Assembly: GCA_035687245.1 (NCBI GenBank)
Contig: DASRYH010000005.1
Span: forward strand, 1-47,864
Reading direction: 5' to 3'
Source: DASRYH01 sp035687245
Lineage (GTDB): Bacteria > Actinomycetota > Coriobacteriia > Anaerosomatales > PHET01
DNA: 47,864 nt
Under the pieces are notes generated by a model, which was not told the origin of the DNA, ran no database searches, and saw nothing but the letters and a program-made list of their open reading frames with translations. This document shows, piece by piece, positions 1 to 8,530 of this stretch. Within the stretch, counting starts at the first letter, position 1; each line of letters opens with the position of its first letter. Made by a program: the position numbers and the translations under genes.

Positions 1-1
1 T

Positions 2-1402
2 GCCATCGAACCTGCGCCAGAGTCCACCCCGACCCTCGAGTCCCCCGCTGCAGCCGTACCGGCGGCCGCGCCTGACGCCCCGCCGGTCTTCGGCTTCGAG
101 CAGCCGCCCGCTGTCGAGTCTGGGCCCGTTGAGCCTCCTGCAGCCGAACCTGCGGCGGTAGGAGACGTGCCTTCGGTGCCCCCGGTTCCACCGGTGGTCG
201 TCACACCCGCACCGCGCAATCGTGGAGGCGCGGTGATCGCACTAGCGGCACTCGTCGCCTTCGTCGTCGCCGGGTTCGCGGGCCTCGCCGGTGGCTTCCT
301 GGGAGCACGGCTTGCCGACAATGGCACCGCGGGCGGCATCTCCAGCCCCACGGGTCGCATCAAAGTGCTGCCCTCGGAGACCGACGAGCCTATCGTGGCC
401 GCTTCGGCAGCTGCCGTACCGTCAGTGGTCAACATCGAGGTCCGTTCCGGCACCGCATCGGGCGGCGAGAGCAACCTGCCGACTTCCCACCCCACCGTCC
501 CGATGACGGGCAACGGCTCAGGCGTCGCCTTCAAGAGCATTGAGGGTGGTGGGACCTACATCATCACCAACAACCACGTCGTGGAAAACGCAGTCAGCCT
601 CACCGTGCGCGACGCGGACGGGCGCTCGATGCCCGCCAAGGTGGTCGGCAAAGACCCTGAGACCGACATCGCGGTCGTGAGCATCCAGTCAGAGCTGCCG
701 ACGATCGAGATCGGCGACTCCTCGAAGCTGATCGTCGGCCAGACGGTCGTGGCGATCGGCTCTCCCTTCGGCCTCGAGCACTCGGTCACCTCCGGCGTCG
801 TGTCGGCGCTCGGGCGCTCGCTGCCCGACTTCGCCGGCGCGAATGACAGCTCGTATCCGCTGGTAGATGTCATCCAGACCGACGCCGCCATCAATCCCGG
901 CAACTCAGGCGGCGCGCTCGTTGACCGCTCAGGCAAGCTCGTCGGCATCAACACAGCGATCTACTCCGACTCCGGCTCCAGCGGCGGAATCGGCTTCGCG
1001 GTCCCCGCCAACACCGCCACGCGCGTCGCGAACCAGCTCATTGGCGGGACCGGCATCACCCATCCGTTCCTCGGCATCGTCGGCCAGACCGTGACCGAAG
1101 AACTTGCTGCCGAAGAGAAGCTGACCGTGCAAGAGGGCGCCTACGTCGCCGACATCACGCCAGGCTCGGGTGCTGCGGCCGTCGACATCAAGAAGGGCGA
1201 CGTCGTGACCACGCTCGATGAGCAGTCGATCCGCTCGATGGACGACCTCATTCTGCAGGTACGGCGCCACCAGGTGGGCGACACCATCACCGTCGGCTTG
1301 GTACGCGGCTCCGAGAAGCTCACCGTGAAGGTGAAGATCGGAGACAAGCCAGCTGACCTGAAGCTCGATAGCGGTGAGACGAGCCCAACGCCAAAGAAGT
1401 AG
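2..1402 (+). CDS. HtrA/DegP-type membrane-anchored serine protease (5' end outside window)
   Basis: Trypsin-like serine protease of the HtrA/DegQ family, which degrades or refolds damaged exported proteins. The frame is open to the left edge, so the true start lies outside the window; a GTG at 167 is only an internal candidate. Seen from the left edge: a Pro/Ala/Glu-rich cytoplasmic segment of at least 65 residues, one membrane segment (about nt 230-310), then a protease domain with His in TNNHVV (nt 570-590), Asp in DPETDIAVV (nt 655-680) and Ser in GNSGGAL (nt 898-920). A C-terminal PDZ domain follows (about nt 1060-1350). All triad residues are intact. It is convergent with the cytochrome gene, and a hairpin lies between them. 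The family assignment is firm; the substrate is unknown. The membrane-anchored, protease-plus-one-PDZ layout is the usual one in Actinobacteria. Confidence 0.95.
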   Translation, partial: AIEPAPESTPTLESPAAAVPAAAPDAPPVFGFEQPPAVESGPVEPPAAEPAAVGDVPSVPPVPPVVVTPAPRNRGGAVIALAALVAFVVAGFAGLAGGFLGARLADNGTAGGISSPTGRIKVLPSETDEPIVAASAAAVPSVVNIEVRSGTASGGESNLPTSHPTVPMTGNGSGVAFKSIEGGGTYIITNNHVVENAVSLTVRDADGRSMPAKVVGKDPETDIAVVSIQSELPTIEIGDSSKLIVGQTVVAIGSPFGLEHSVTSGVVSALGRSLPDFAGANDSSYPLVDVIQTDAAINPGNSGGALVDRSGKLVGINTAIYSDSGSSGGIGFAVPANTATRVANQLIGGTGITHPFLGIVGQTVTEELAAEEKLTVQEGAYVADITPGSGAAAVDIKKGDVVTTLDEQSIRSMDDLILQVRRHQVGDTITVGLVRGSEKLTVKVKIGDKPADLKLDSGETSPTPKK

Positions 1403-1429
1403 CGGCGGGCTTAAAACACGGAAGCAAAG

Positions 1430-1463
1430 AGAAGGACCCTGGCAGACTCGCCGGGGTCCTTCT
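1430..1463. terminator. Hairpin terminator between convergent genes
   Basis: A 10-bp perfect stem (AGAAGGACCC with GGGTCCTTCT, arms 1430-1439 and 1454-1463) around a 14-nt loop, followed by a short T-containing run (TCGTTTG). It lies 27 bp after the protease stop and 25 bp before the convergent cytochrome stop, so it may end transcripts from both sides. Confidence 0.7.
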
Positions 1464-1488
1464 TCGTTTGGTGATGAAGCGCCCAGCT

Positions 1489-2898
1489 CTAGCTATCGCC
1501 GTTCCGGGCGAAGAGGAGGGCGACGACCGCCAGGAGCGCTACGACCGCCGCTCCAAGGGCCGCCCAGAGCATGGGGCTCATGCCCCGCTTCGCCGGGGTG
1601 TTCGCGGCTGCGGCTGCGGCTGCAGCCTTCTCTTCGGCAGCCTTCTTCGCTTCGGCAGCTGCCTTCAGCGACTGCGACGCGTATACATCGAGGTTGCCTG
1701 CGGCCATCTCGGTCGTGGGATTGTCAACTTTGGCCTTGGCCGCGAGCTCGTCGGGAACCGACTGGTAGCAGAGAACGGCCTGGACCGACCCCTGCTCGGC
1801 GCCTTCCGGCATCGAGAACGTCACGGACTCGGTAACCGAACCCTTCGGCGGGATGCGGTCGTCGGACTTGATCTTGGTGGCCTCCCACAGCTCGACGGGA
1901 GCCTTGCCCTTGTCATCGCCGAGAATCGTGCCGAAGTGGCGCTCCCCGAGCTTGACGCGCTTGCCGTCGGCGCCTGTCGCGTAGATCTCGAGCCACATCT
2001 TGCGCACCTCAGTGAGGCCAGTGGGCAGGTAGTGGCCGGCGCCGCTGTTGGTGACGGTAACGGTGACCGAGGCGTCCTTGCCCGGCTCGACGATCTGGGC
2101 GCCATCCACCGTGATAATCGCGGCGCTCTTGAGGCGAGCCGTGGCGAGCTCCGGATTGCCGAGGGCGACCTGACCGCCGGCGAACGACATGTGGTAGAGG
2201 TTGTCGCGCTGTGGCCCGCCGTTACCGGCCACGCCCTTGCTCGGGCCGATCGTCCCCGGCGTCTCGCTCATGTGACAGTCCTGGCACTGGGTGCCAGCAG
2301 CCGCATAAGGGCCCTTCTTCCACTCGCTGTAGGTGGACTCCAAGTGCAGGCCGTTGATGGGGTGGTTCACGTTGTGACAGCCGCCGCAGAGCTCGGCCTT
2401 GGTGTGGAACTCGGAATACGCGGCGGGGTGAGGCGCCTTGGGGTCCTTGAGCTGCGCCCGGCGCACGCCGTCGGTCTCCACGAGCTGCGAGGTGTTGCCC
2501 GGCTCGCCATGGTTGCCCGTGATCTGGTGACAGAACGAGCACCCGATCGCGTCGGCGGAGCTCTCGCTCATCGTCGGCGCACCGATCTCGCCGCCCATCG
2601 TGGCTACCGGACCGTGGCACGTGTCGCAGAAGGGTCCGAGCTTCCCATCGCTGGCGGCGTCAGCTTCGGCGACCTTGACCCGGTAGATGGGGTCAACCAG
2701 CGCCTTCGCGTGCATGCTCTGCGACCACTCCTGCTGGAATGTCGTGTGGCACGCGCATGTCTTCGCCGCAGCGAACTGCGTGGGCTTCGCCACGCCCTTC
2801 TCGACCGGCACCGACGCGCCGAATGCTGGTGCAGCGGCGAGCGCGAACGCCGCAGCGATCAGCGCGAGCGACAACACCGTTTTGCGAGCTACGTGCAT
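1489..2898 (-). CDS. Exported, membrane-anchored multihaem c-type cytochrome
   Basis: Electron-transfer protein of the multihaem cytochrome c type, acting outside the membrane. The chosen start (ATG at 2898, MHVARKTVLSL) has AGGGAG 8 nt upstream and gives a clean signal peptide ending near AAPAFGA; the longer frame to 2937 lacks a ribosome site. There are four canonical CxxCH haem motifs (CDTCH, CSFCH, CGGCH, CQDCH). A fifth, first motif reads C-A-C-H (residues 48-51), one residue short, but is followed by the usual W..S.HA context. The second half is a beta-rich, Ig-like domain (about residues 235-390). Then come an Ala/Lys-rich linker and a C-terminal membrane anchor ending FARNGDS. It is divergent from the Fur-family gene. 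No oxidoreductase partner is nearby, so the redox partner is unknown. Dissimilatory or extracellular electron transfer is inference only. Confidence 0.85.
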   Translation of the reverse strand: MHVARKTVLSLALIAAAFALAAAPAFGASVPVEKGVAKPTQFAAAKTCACHTTFQQEWSQSMHAKALVDPIYRVKVAEADAASDGKLGPFCDTCHGPVATMGGEIGAPTMSESSADAIGCSFCHQITGNHGEPGNTSQLVETDGVRRAQLKDPKAPHPAAYSEFHTKAELCGGCHNVNHPINGLHLESTYSEWKKGPYAAAGTQCQDCHMSETPGTIGPSKGVAGNGGPQRDNLYHMSFAGGQVALGNPELATARLKSAAIITVDGAQIVEPGKDASVTVTVTNSGAGHYLPTGLTEVRKMWLEIYATGADGKRVKLGERHFGTILGDDKGKAPVELWEATKIKSDDRIPPKGSVTESVTFSMPEGAEQGSVQAVLCYQSVPDELAAKAKVDNPTTEMAAGNLDVYASQSLKAAAEAKKAAEEKAAAAAAAANTPAKRGMSPMLWAALGAAVVALLAVVALLFARNGDS

Positions 2899-2989
2899 GA
2901 AGCAGTCTCCCTTCATCGACCGGAAGGCAGCCGTCATCAGGGGTGCCGGTTCCCTGAGTGTGCCCTCCGGTCAGACGCTACCCACTCGT

Positions 2990-3017
2990 TTGACAGGAAT
3001 ACGGACGCCAGTATAAT
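2990..3017 (+). promoter_or_regulatory. Consensus promoter of the Fur-family gene
   Basis: TTGACA (2990-2995), a 16-bp spacer and TATAAT (3012-3017): both hexamers match the sigma-70 consensus exactly. It lies 47 bp before the ATG at 3064. Confidence 0.8.
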
Positions 3018-3046
3018 TCGTAATCGTTCCGAATACGCAAGTATTC
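3016..3046 (+). promoter_or_regulatory. Candidate Fur/PerR operators overlapping the promoter
   Basis: Two overlapping dyads. The first, 3016-3034, is a 19-mer (ATTCGTAATCGTTCCGAAT) matching its reverse complement at 14 of 19 positions, a layout like Fur/PerR boxes. The second is GAATAC (3031-3036), GCAA, GTATTC (3041-3046), perfect 6-bp arms. Both sit on or just after the -10, as expected for autorepression. Assignment to this Fur protein is inference. Confidence 0.5.
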
Positions 3047-3063
3047 CGAGTAAGGAACCAGAA

Positions 3064-3483
3064 ATGTTGCTGGACACGAACACCGCATACGAGCGTCTCC
3101 GCGCTGCTGGCCTCAAGCTCACGGTACAGCGTCGAGCCGTAATCGAGGAGCTCGTGGGCGACGAGTCGCATCCGACGACCGAGGAACTCGCTCGCAGACT
3201 CTCGGCGCGCGTTCCCGGAATGTCGCTCTCAACCGTCTACAAGGTGCTGCACGAGCTGGTAGAGCTGGGCCTCGTCCGGCAGGTCGATGCGGCTGGCGCC
3301 ATGCGCTTCGACCCCAATGGCGCCGACCACGTGCACGTCGTCTGCGACGAGTGCGGCGACATCTTCGACGCTGAGCTGCCGGCAAAGGCAGTCACCGCAA
3401 TCAAGGGGGCGGCGCCCACCGGTTCGGCGATTACGCGCCTCGACATCGTGGCGCGCGGTGTCTGCCCGCACTGCGCGGCGTAA
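3064..3483 (+). CDS. Fur-family metalloregulator (PerR-like)
   Basis: DNA-binding metal-dependent repressor of the Fur/PerR/Zur family, 139 residues, the usual length. The N-terminal winged helix (about residues 1-80) contains the typical PTTEELARRL...GMSLSTVYKVLHEL recognition region. The dimerisation half has HVHVVCDECGDIFD (metal and Zn ligands, C-x2-C) and a terminal CPHC, the second half of a structural Zn(Cys)4 site. The ATG at 3064 has AAGGA about 7 nt upstream; the frame upstream of it is only a shadow of the cytochrome. The next gene is a rubrerythrin, which favours a peroxide-sensing PerR role over iron uptake control, but sequence alone does not settle this. Likely autoregulated through the dyads at 3016-3046. 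Confidence 0.9.
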   Translation: MLLDTNTAYERLRAAGLKLTVQRRAVIEELVGDESHPTTEELARRLSARVPGMSLSTVYKVLHELVELGLVRQVDAAGAMRFDPNGADHVHVVCDECGDIFDAELPAKAVTAIKGAAPTGSAITRLDIVARGVCPHCAA

Positions 3484-3560
3484 AGCTTCACCATCATTCG
3501 GCCCGAAAGCGGGGCCGTTGTGGAAACATCAGAGGGGACACCCGAGAGGAGATCACTGCT

Positions 3561-4070
3561 ATGGAGAAGTACCGTTGCTCGATGTGTGGCTACTACCACG
3601 TTGGTCCTGCGCCCGAGAAGTGCCCGACCTGCGGCGCGCCGCAGAGCGCGTTCAAGGCCTATGAGGGCCCCGGTGACCTGAGTGGCACCAAGACCGCGGA
3701 GAACCTGGCCGCCGCCTTCGCAGGCGAGTCGCAGGCTAACCGCAAGTACACGCTCTTCCGTCGCATCGCCGAGCTCGAGGGCGCTCCGGCCTCCACGCTG
3801 GCCGCGTTCGAGCGCGCCGCTGCCGAAGAGACCGCGCACGCGCTGGGTCACCTCGCCTATCTGAGCGGCTTTGGCGACACCGTTGCCAACCTCAAGGCCG
3901 CTGCCGGTGGCGAGGACTACGAGTGCGAGACTATGTACCCGGACTTCGCCGCGACCGCCGAGGCCGAGGGCTTCCCCGAGATCGCCTTCTACTTCCGCAG
4001 CGTTGGCCGCTACGAGGCCGAGCACCGCGGGGCCTACCAGGCTGCGCTTGAGGAGATCGAGAACGCCTAG
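3561..4070 (+). CDS. Reverse rubrerythrin (rubredoxin domain first)
   Basis: Non-haem di-iron peroxidase that reduces hydrogen peroxide in anaerobes. The 169-residue protein has the domains in reverse order: an N-terminal rubredoxin-like Fe(Cys)4 site (CSMCG near residue 6 and CPTCG near residue 21), then a ferritin-like four-helix domain. The latter carries Glu-rich motifs (GESQANRKY, AAAEETAHALGHL, EAEHRGAY) that supply the di-iron ligands. AGGAG lies 9 nt before the ATG. It is 77 bp after the Fur-family gene and overlaps the rlmN start by one base. Together with a PerR-like regulator next door, the context indicates oxidative-stress defence in an oxygen-sensitive cell. Confidence 0.93.
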   Translation: MEKYRCSMCGYYHVGPAPEKCPTCGAPQSAFKAYEGPGDLSGTKTAENLAAAFAGESQANRKYTLFRRIAELEGAPASTLAAFERAAAEETAHALGHLAYLSGFGDTVANLKAAAGGEDYECETMYPDFAATAEAEGFPEIAFYFRSVGRYEAEHRGAYQAALEEIENA

Positions 4071-5137
4071 TGTCTGACGCAGCCTCTTTAGCAGCCGAAC
4101 GCGATCCCGTCGGGATCAAAGCATTCAGCGCCGAAGAGCTGGGCGATGCGCTCGCCGAACTCGGACAGCCGCGATACCGCACAAAGCAGATCGTGCGGTG
4201 GCTGTACCAGCAGCGGGCGACGTCGTTCGACCAGATGACTGACCTGCCGGCCGCCCTGCGAGAGACCCTCGCAGGGCGGTTCGCGCTCCCCTATCCCGAG
4301 ATCATCCAGCGTCAGGTCTCCGCTGACGGCACGCGAAAGTACCTGCTGCGCCTCGCCGACGGCATCACCGTCGAAGCCGTTGGCCTGCCGGCCGGCGACC
4401 GCCTCACGGTCTGCTTCTCGACCCAGGCCGGCTGCGCTATGGGCTGCACCTTCTGCGCGACCGGCCAGTCCGGCCTCACGCGCAGCCTTGCCCCCGGCGA
4501 GATGGTCGACCAGCTCAACGTTGTCGCCGCCGACTTCGGCGAGCGGGTCACCAACGCTGTGGCCATGGGTCAGGGCGAGCCCTTCGCCAACTACGACAGC
4601 GTGCTTGCGGCGCTGCGCTTCATGAACCACGAGGAGGGTCTCGGTATCGGCGCGCGGCACCTCACCGTCTCAACCTGCGGTCTCATTCCGCAGATCATGC
4701 GCTTCGCCGAAGAACCCGAGCAGTTCACGCTGGCCGTCTCGCTTCACTCGGCGGTACAGGCGACGCGCGATCGGCTGATGCCGGGCGTGAAGGGCTTCAA
4801 GCTCCCCGAGCTGCGCGCGGCACTCGTGGCGTACGGGGAGAAGACTCATCGCCGCCCCTCGCTCGAGTACGCGCTTGCCGACGGAGCGAACGACAGCGAG
4901 GCCGAGCTATCGGCGCTGACGACCTTCTGCCGCGGGATGCTCGTCCACGTGAATCTCATCCCGGTGAACCCGGTCGCGGGCACGGGCCTCTCGCGCTCGC
5001 AGACCTCTCGCGTAGCGCACTTCGCCGAGCACCTCGCCGCAGCGGGCATCGAAGTCTCCGTGCGCGCTGAGCGGGGCACCGACATCGACGCCGCGTGCGG
5101 ACAGCTTCGGCAGCGCGTCGAAGCTGAAGGCTCCTAG
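4070..5137 (+). CDS. rlmN: 23S rRNA (adenine2503-C2)/tRNA(adenine37-C2)-methyltransferase RlmN
   Basis: Radical-SAM methyltransferase that methylates C2 of A2503 in 23S rRNA and A37 of some tRNAs. The 355-residue protein is of usual family length. The radical-SAM cluster motif C-x3-C-x2-C is seen in AGCAMGCTFCATG (about residues 122-134), followed by the family motif MGQGEPFANYD (about residues 165-175), and a C-terminal region with VNLIPVNPV. The GTG start shares its first base with the rubrerythrin stop (TAGTG), so translation is probably coupled. A purine-rich GAGGAG lies 14 nt upstream, rather far for a ribosome site. Confidence 0.95.
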   Translation: MSDAASLAAERDPVGIKAFSAEELGDALAELGQPRYRTKQIVRWLYQQRATSFDQMTDLPAALRETLAGRFALPYPEIIQRQVSADGTRKYLLRLADGITVEAVGLPAGDRLTVCFSTQAGCAMGCTFCATGQSGLTRSLAPGEMVDQLNVVAADFGERVTNAVAMGQGEPFANYDSVLAALRFMNHEEGLGIGARHLTVSTCGLIPQIMRFAEEPEQFTLAVSLHSAVQATRDRLMPGVKGFKLPELRAALVAYGEKTHRRPSLEYALADGANDSEAELSALTTFCRGMLVHVNLIPVNPVAGTGLSRSQTSRVAHFAEHLAAAGIEVSVRAERGTDIDAACGQLRQRVEAEGS

Positions 5138-5164
5138 CCCGCTGCACCCTGCCAGGCCGGACCG

Positions 5165-8100
5165 CTAGGCTGCGCCGGTATCCGCTGGCCCCTCGATCGG
5201 GCAGAGCGTCCGGTAGGCCGGACATCCCTTACAGGTCTGCTCCTCGTAGCACGCGAGATGAGTGAGTGGCTGCTCCCGAATCTCGGCGACTATCGCGTTC
5301 AGCCCATCCTTCAGCGCAGCGGCCTTCTGCGCCTCGAAGACAAACTTCACCGGTTCGACGTCGTGGTCGACAAAGACGAAGTCGACCTCAGCCGATGACG
5401 CGCCGTGCTCGAGCGCGGCAAGTGCGTAGCAACGCGCCTGCAGCTCGTATCCTTCCATGCGGCTGCTGCCCCTGTCCGGCGCGCGGCCGGTCTTGTAGTC
5501 GGCGATGAGCGCTCGCTCGCCTGCCCACGCGATCAGGTCGATGGCGCCGTGCAGGACCGTGCCGTCAAGCGCCACCCGGAAGGCGACTTCGGCCTGTCGG
5601 CGCGGTGCGGCAGCTACGCGAACGCCGATCTCGCTGCGCGTGAAACGCCCTGTGGCCGCCTCCACGCGCCGCATCTCTGCCTCATCGAGCGAGAAGCGTC
5701 TGGCGAGCGCCTCGGCACGGACCTCGTTCCACTCGATATCGTCGGCCCACGCCTGAAGACGCGCGTGCGTCGCCGAACCGATCTCTGTCGCGCGCGATGC
5801 GCCTTCAGGCTCAAACGCCCTCATGCCCAGCGCGTAGCGCGCGTGGAACGCGAGGGGACACGTCTGGTGGAGATGCAGCGCCGAATAGGAGACCGCGGAT
5901 GGCAACCTCGCTGGTCCCGGCGTGGCGGGCACGGCGAACTCGCCTGATACGAGCGGTCCATCGGTGCCGCCCTTCGGCGCGACGTTCACGGCCTCCACCG
6001 CTGGCGCGGTCGCCTCGAGAAGCGTGACACGCACTGGCGCCTCGCCCACTCGGGTTACGCCATCGGCCTCTTCGGCAAGTCCGGCGCGTACCCAGTCGAT
6101 GGTCATCGTGCCTTTGTCGGACTCGAGCGGCGCGGACAACACGAGAAGCTCCCTCGCTCGCGTGCATGCCACGTACAGGGCGCGCTTCTCCTCTTCCTCC
6201 TCTTCGACGATCGCAGCGTCGCGCAGGCGCGGGTAGTCGGGAGTGCACGCACCGTCCAGTACCGACTCCGGCATCCGGACGGCGATGCGCGGAGTCTGTC
6301 CGCTCTCCCCTTCGGCGGCCTCTACCAGCACGTTGTCGGCGGTACCATGCTTGGGCACCTTAAGCCCGGCCACGAATACGACCGGGAACTCGAGACCCTT
6401 GGATGCGTGAATCGTCATCACCCGGACGCTCTGACCGCCCGACTCGGAGGGTGCCGGGTTGGCCTTCGAGTGCTCCTGGCAGAGCTTGAGGTACTCGGCG
6501 AGGCGCGCCGGGTCCTTACTTCCAGTAGCCTCGAACGCGTCGGCCGTGCGCGCGATCTTCAGGACGTTGCTCCACGCCCGCGTGCCGTCGGGACCTTGGG
6601 TGCTGAGCGTGATATCGAAGTCGAAGGCCTCGCACGCGGTGAGCACGAGCTCGGAGAGCGACATCGCGCCATAGCGCACCCCGAAGTGGTCGATGACCTG
6701 CCGACAGCGCGCCAGCGCGCGCCTGTCCTGCGTATCCATCTCGCCTGCGCCTTCGGCGCATGCCTTCACGCCGTCCCACAAGGCCTCCTGACCGTCTCGC
6801 TTTGCTACTCGGGCCTGTCGCCGCGTCTCGAGCAGTGCGTCGTCTGAGACGCCCACCAGAGGGCCTGCGAGCAGTGTCAGCAGTGCCTCGTCGTCCGCCG
6901 GTACCGCAATCGCACGCAGCATCGCCATTACGTGCGCGACCTCGGGCGCATCGAACAGGGCCGCGCCTGCCGAAAGAACGACCGGCAGTCCCTCGGCCTC
7001 CAACGCTTCGGCGTAGCGGGCCGCATGCGTGCCGGCACGCACCAATACCGCGATGTCGCCGGGCTCGAGATCGGGCGAGCCCTCGTCGAGCAGGCACCTG
7101 GCGCGTCGCGCGATCTCCTGCGCCTCAAGCGCGACCGCGTCAGCGACCCGCGCGGGCTTGGCGTAATCAACAAGCAGCACCTCGACGCGCGGCTCGTCTT
7201 CGGCGAGCGGAAAGACCGGCTGTTCGGCGCGGCCGGCGTCCAGCCGCATGAAGGACGGCCCGAACAGGTGGGGCATCGAGAAGAGCTCGTTGACGAAGCA
7301 CAGCACGGCCGGGTGCGATCGGAAGTTGGCCTTGAGCTCGATTGGCGTGTCCGCGCGCCGGGCTAGCTCCCGGAAGATCGAGACGTCAGCGTAGCGCCAG
7401 CCGTATATCGACTGCCGCTCGTCGCCCACGACGCACAGATTGTGGTCGACAAGCTGCCGAAGGACCCTCATCTGCAGCTCATTGGTGTCTTGGAACTCGT
7501 CGACCATCACGAGGTCGAACTGCCTGCGGTAGCGCGCCGCCATCGCCGGATTCGCCTCGAGCATCGCGACGGCCCGCTCCTGCAGGTCGTCGTAGTCGAG
7601 CACACTGCGGGCCTCTTTGAGCGCGCGATAGGTGTCGGCGTAGGCCACGACCAAGTCGGCAACGGCCCCCACAAGACGCTCGGACTCCAGCGCCCTGAGC
7701 GTGTGCTTTAGCTCCGCGAGCGCCGCCTTCAGCGCATCGTTGTGTTCGCGCGTGCCGCTGGGTGCGCTCAACGAGTACGCGGAGCACACAGCGGCCAAGT
7801 CGCTCCACCCCGTGTCGCAGTTCAGGTCACAAGCGTGCAGCGAGCTCGCCCAGTCGGCGAGATAGGATGCGGCCTCTACTCTCTTCGGTGTGGGCGAAGC
7901 GTCCTCGAGCGCTGCGATGTAGACGTCCGCCGCGAGAGCGAGCTTCAGCCGCATCTCGCTGATGACTCCAGCGTCCCAACCGATCTGAACATCGGCGGGC
8001 GAGAGCCCCATCGCGCGGATCTCGTCGTGGCAGCGCGTGACCATCGTCCGCAGGGCGTTCACGCCGAAAGAGTCCACGAGCTCAGCGGTCGACGCATCCT

Positions 8101-8530
8101 TCTCCACCATCTCGAGCACCGCGGTCTCGTAGGCCTCTGCCGAAAGCGCCTGCGCCGTAGCCTCGTCGACGAGCCCGAAGGCCGGGTTCACTCCGCTCTC
8201 GAGCAGGTGCCTGCGCAACAGTCGGCTGCACAGCGCGTGGATCGTCGAGATCCATGCCCGCTCCGTCTCACGGCCCTTGGCGGGCGACAGCTCGCGCGCG
8301 ACGACGCGCCTCACGCGCTCTCCAATCTCGCCTGCGGCCTTGTTCGTGAAGGTGATCGTCAGAACACCGTCGACGGGAATGCTCTTGCCCTTCACCGGCG
8401 TGGACATCGCGCTGGCGAAGCGGTGAGCCAACACGGTGGTCTTGCCTGAGCCGGCGCCCGCCATCACGGCAACGTCGCCTTCGAGCGTGTCGATCACTCG
8501 TCGCTGGTCGGGGGTGAACTGCGGGTTCAC
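5165..8530 (-). CDS. addA: AddA/RecB-like UvrD-family helicase-nuclease
   Basis: ATP-dependent DNA helicase-exonuclease subunit for double-strand-break processing, about 1,121 residues. Seen: Q-motif region and Walker A (AGAGSGKTT, about residues 25-32), helicase motif II (LVMVDEFQDTNE, about residue 350), motif VI region (ALYVACTRARELL, about residue 800), and a C-terminal PD-(D/E)XK nuclease (RALIADYKTGRA). Cysteines flank the nuclease (QTCPLAFHARY before it, CKGCPAYRTLC after it), suggesting a 4Fe-4S cluster. I chose the GTG at 8530 because GGGGAGG precedes it and it overlaps the addB stop as GTGA; a frame to 8545 is also open. Canonical addB-addA order supports AddAB; an AdnB-like actinobacterial enzyme is an alternative. 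Confidence 0.88.
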   Translation of the reverse strand: MNPQFTPDQRRVIDTLEGDVAVMAGAGSGKTTVLAHRFASAMSTPVKGKSIPVDGVLTITFTNKAAGEIGERVRRVVARELSPAKGRETERAWISTIHALCSRLLRRHLLESGVNPAFGLVDEATAQALSAEAYETAVLEMVEKDASTAELVDSFGVNALRTMVTRCHDEIRAMGLSPADVQIGWDAGVISEMRLKLALAADVYIAALEDASPTPKRVEAASYLADWASSLHACDLNCDTGWSDLAAVCSAYSLSAPSGTREHNDALKAALAELKHTLRALESERLVGAVADLVVAYADTYRALKEARSVLDYDDLQERAVAMLEANPAMAARYRRQFDLVMVDEFQDTNELQMRVLRQLVDHNLCVVGDERQSIYGWRYADVSIFRELARRADTPIELKANFRSHPAVLCFVNELFSMPHLFGPSFMRLDAGRAEQPVFPLAEDEPRVEVLLVDYAKPARVADAVALEAQEIARRARCLLDEGSPDLEPGDIAVLVRAGTHAARYAEALEAEGLPVVLSAGAALFDAPEVAHVMAMLRAIAVPADDEALLTLLAGPLVGVSDDALLETRRQARVAKRDGQEALWDGVKACAEGAGEMDTQDRRALARCRQVIDHFGVRYGAMSLSELVLTACEAFDFDITLSTQGPDGTRAWSNVLKIARTADAFEATGSKDPARLAEYLKLCQEHSKANPAPSESGGQSVRVMTIHASKGLEFPVVFVAGLKVPKHGTADNVLVEAAEGESGQTPRIAVRMPESVLDGACTPDYPRLRDAAIVEEEEEEKRALYVACTRARELLVLSAPLESDKGTMTIDWVRAGLAEEADGVTRVGEAPVRVTLLEATAPAVEAVNVAPKGGTDGPLVSGEFAVPATPGPARLPSAVSYSALHLHQTCPLAFHARYALGMRAFEPEGASRATEIGSATHARLQAWADDIEWNEVRAEALARRFSLDEAEMRRVEAATGRFTRSEIGVRVAAAPRRQAEVAFRVALDGTVLHGAIDLIAWAGERALIADYKTGRAPDRGSSRMEGYELQARCYALAALEHGASSAEVDFVFVDHDVEPVKFVFEAQKAAALKDGLNAIVAEIREQPLTHLACYEEQTCKGCPAYRTLCPIEGPADTGAA

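Noticed and set aside
1468..3063. Upstream extension of the Fur-family frame
   Set aside because: Antisense shadow of the cytochrome gene; the true ATG at 3064 has its own promoter and ribosome site.
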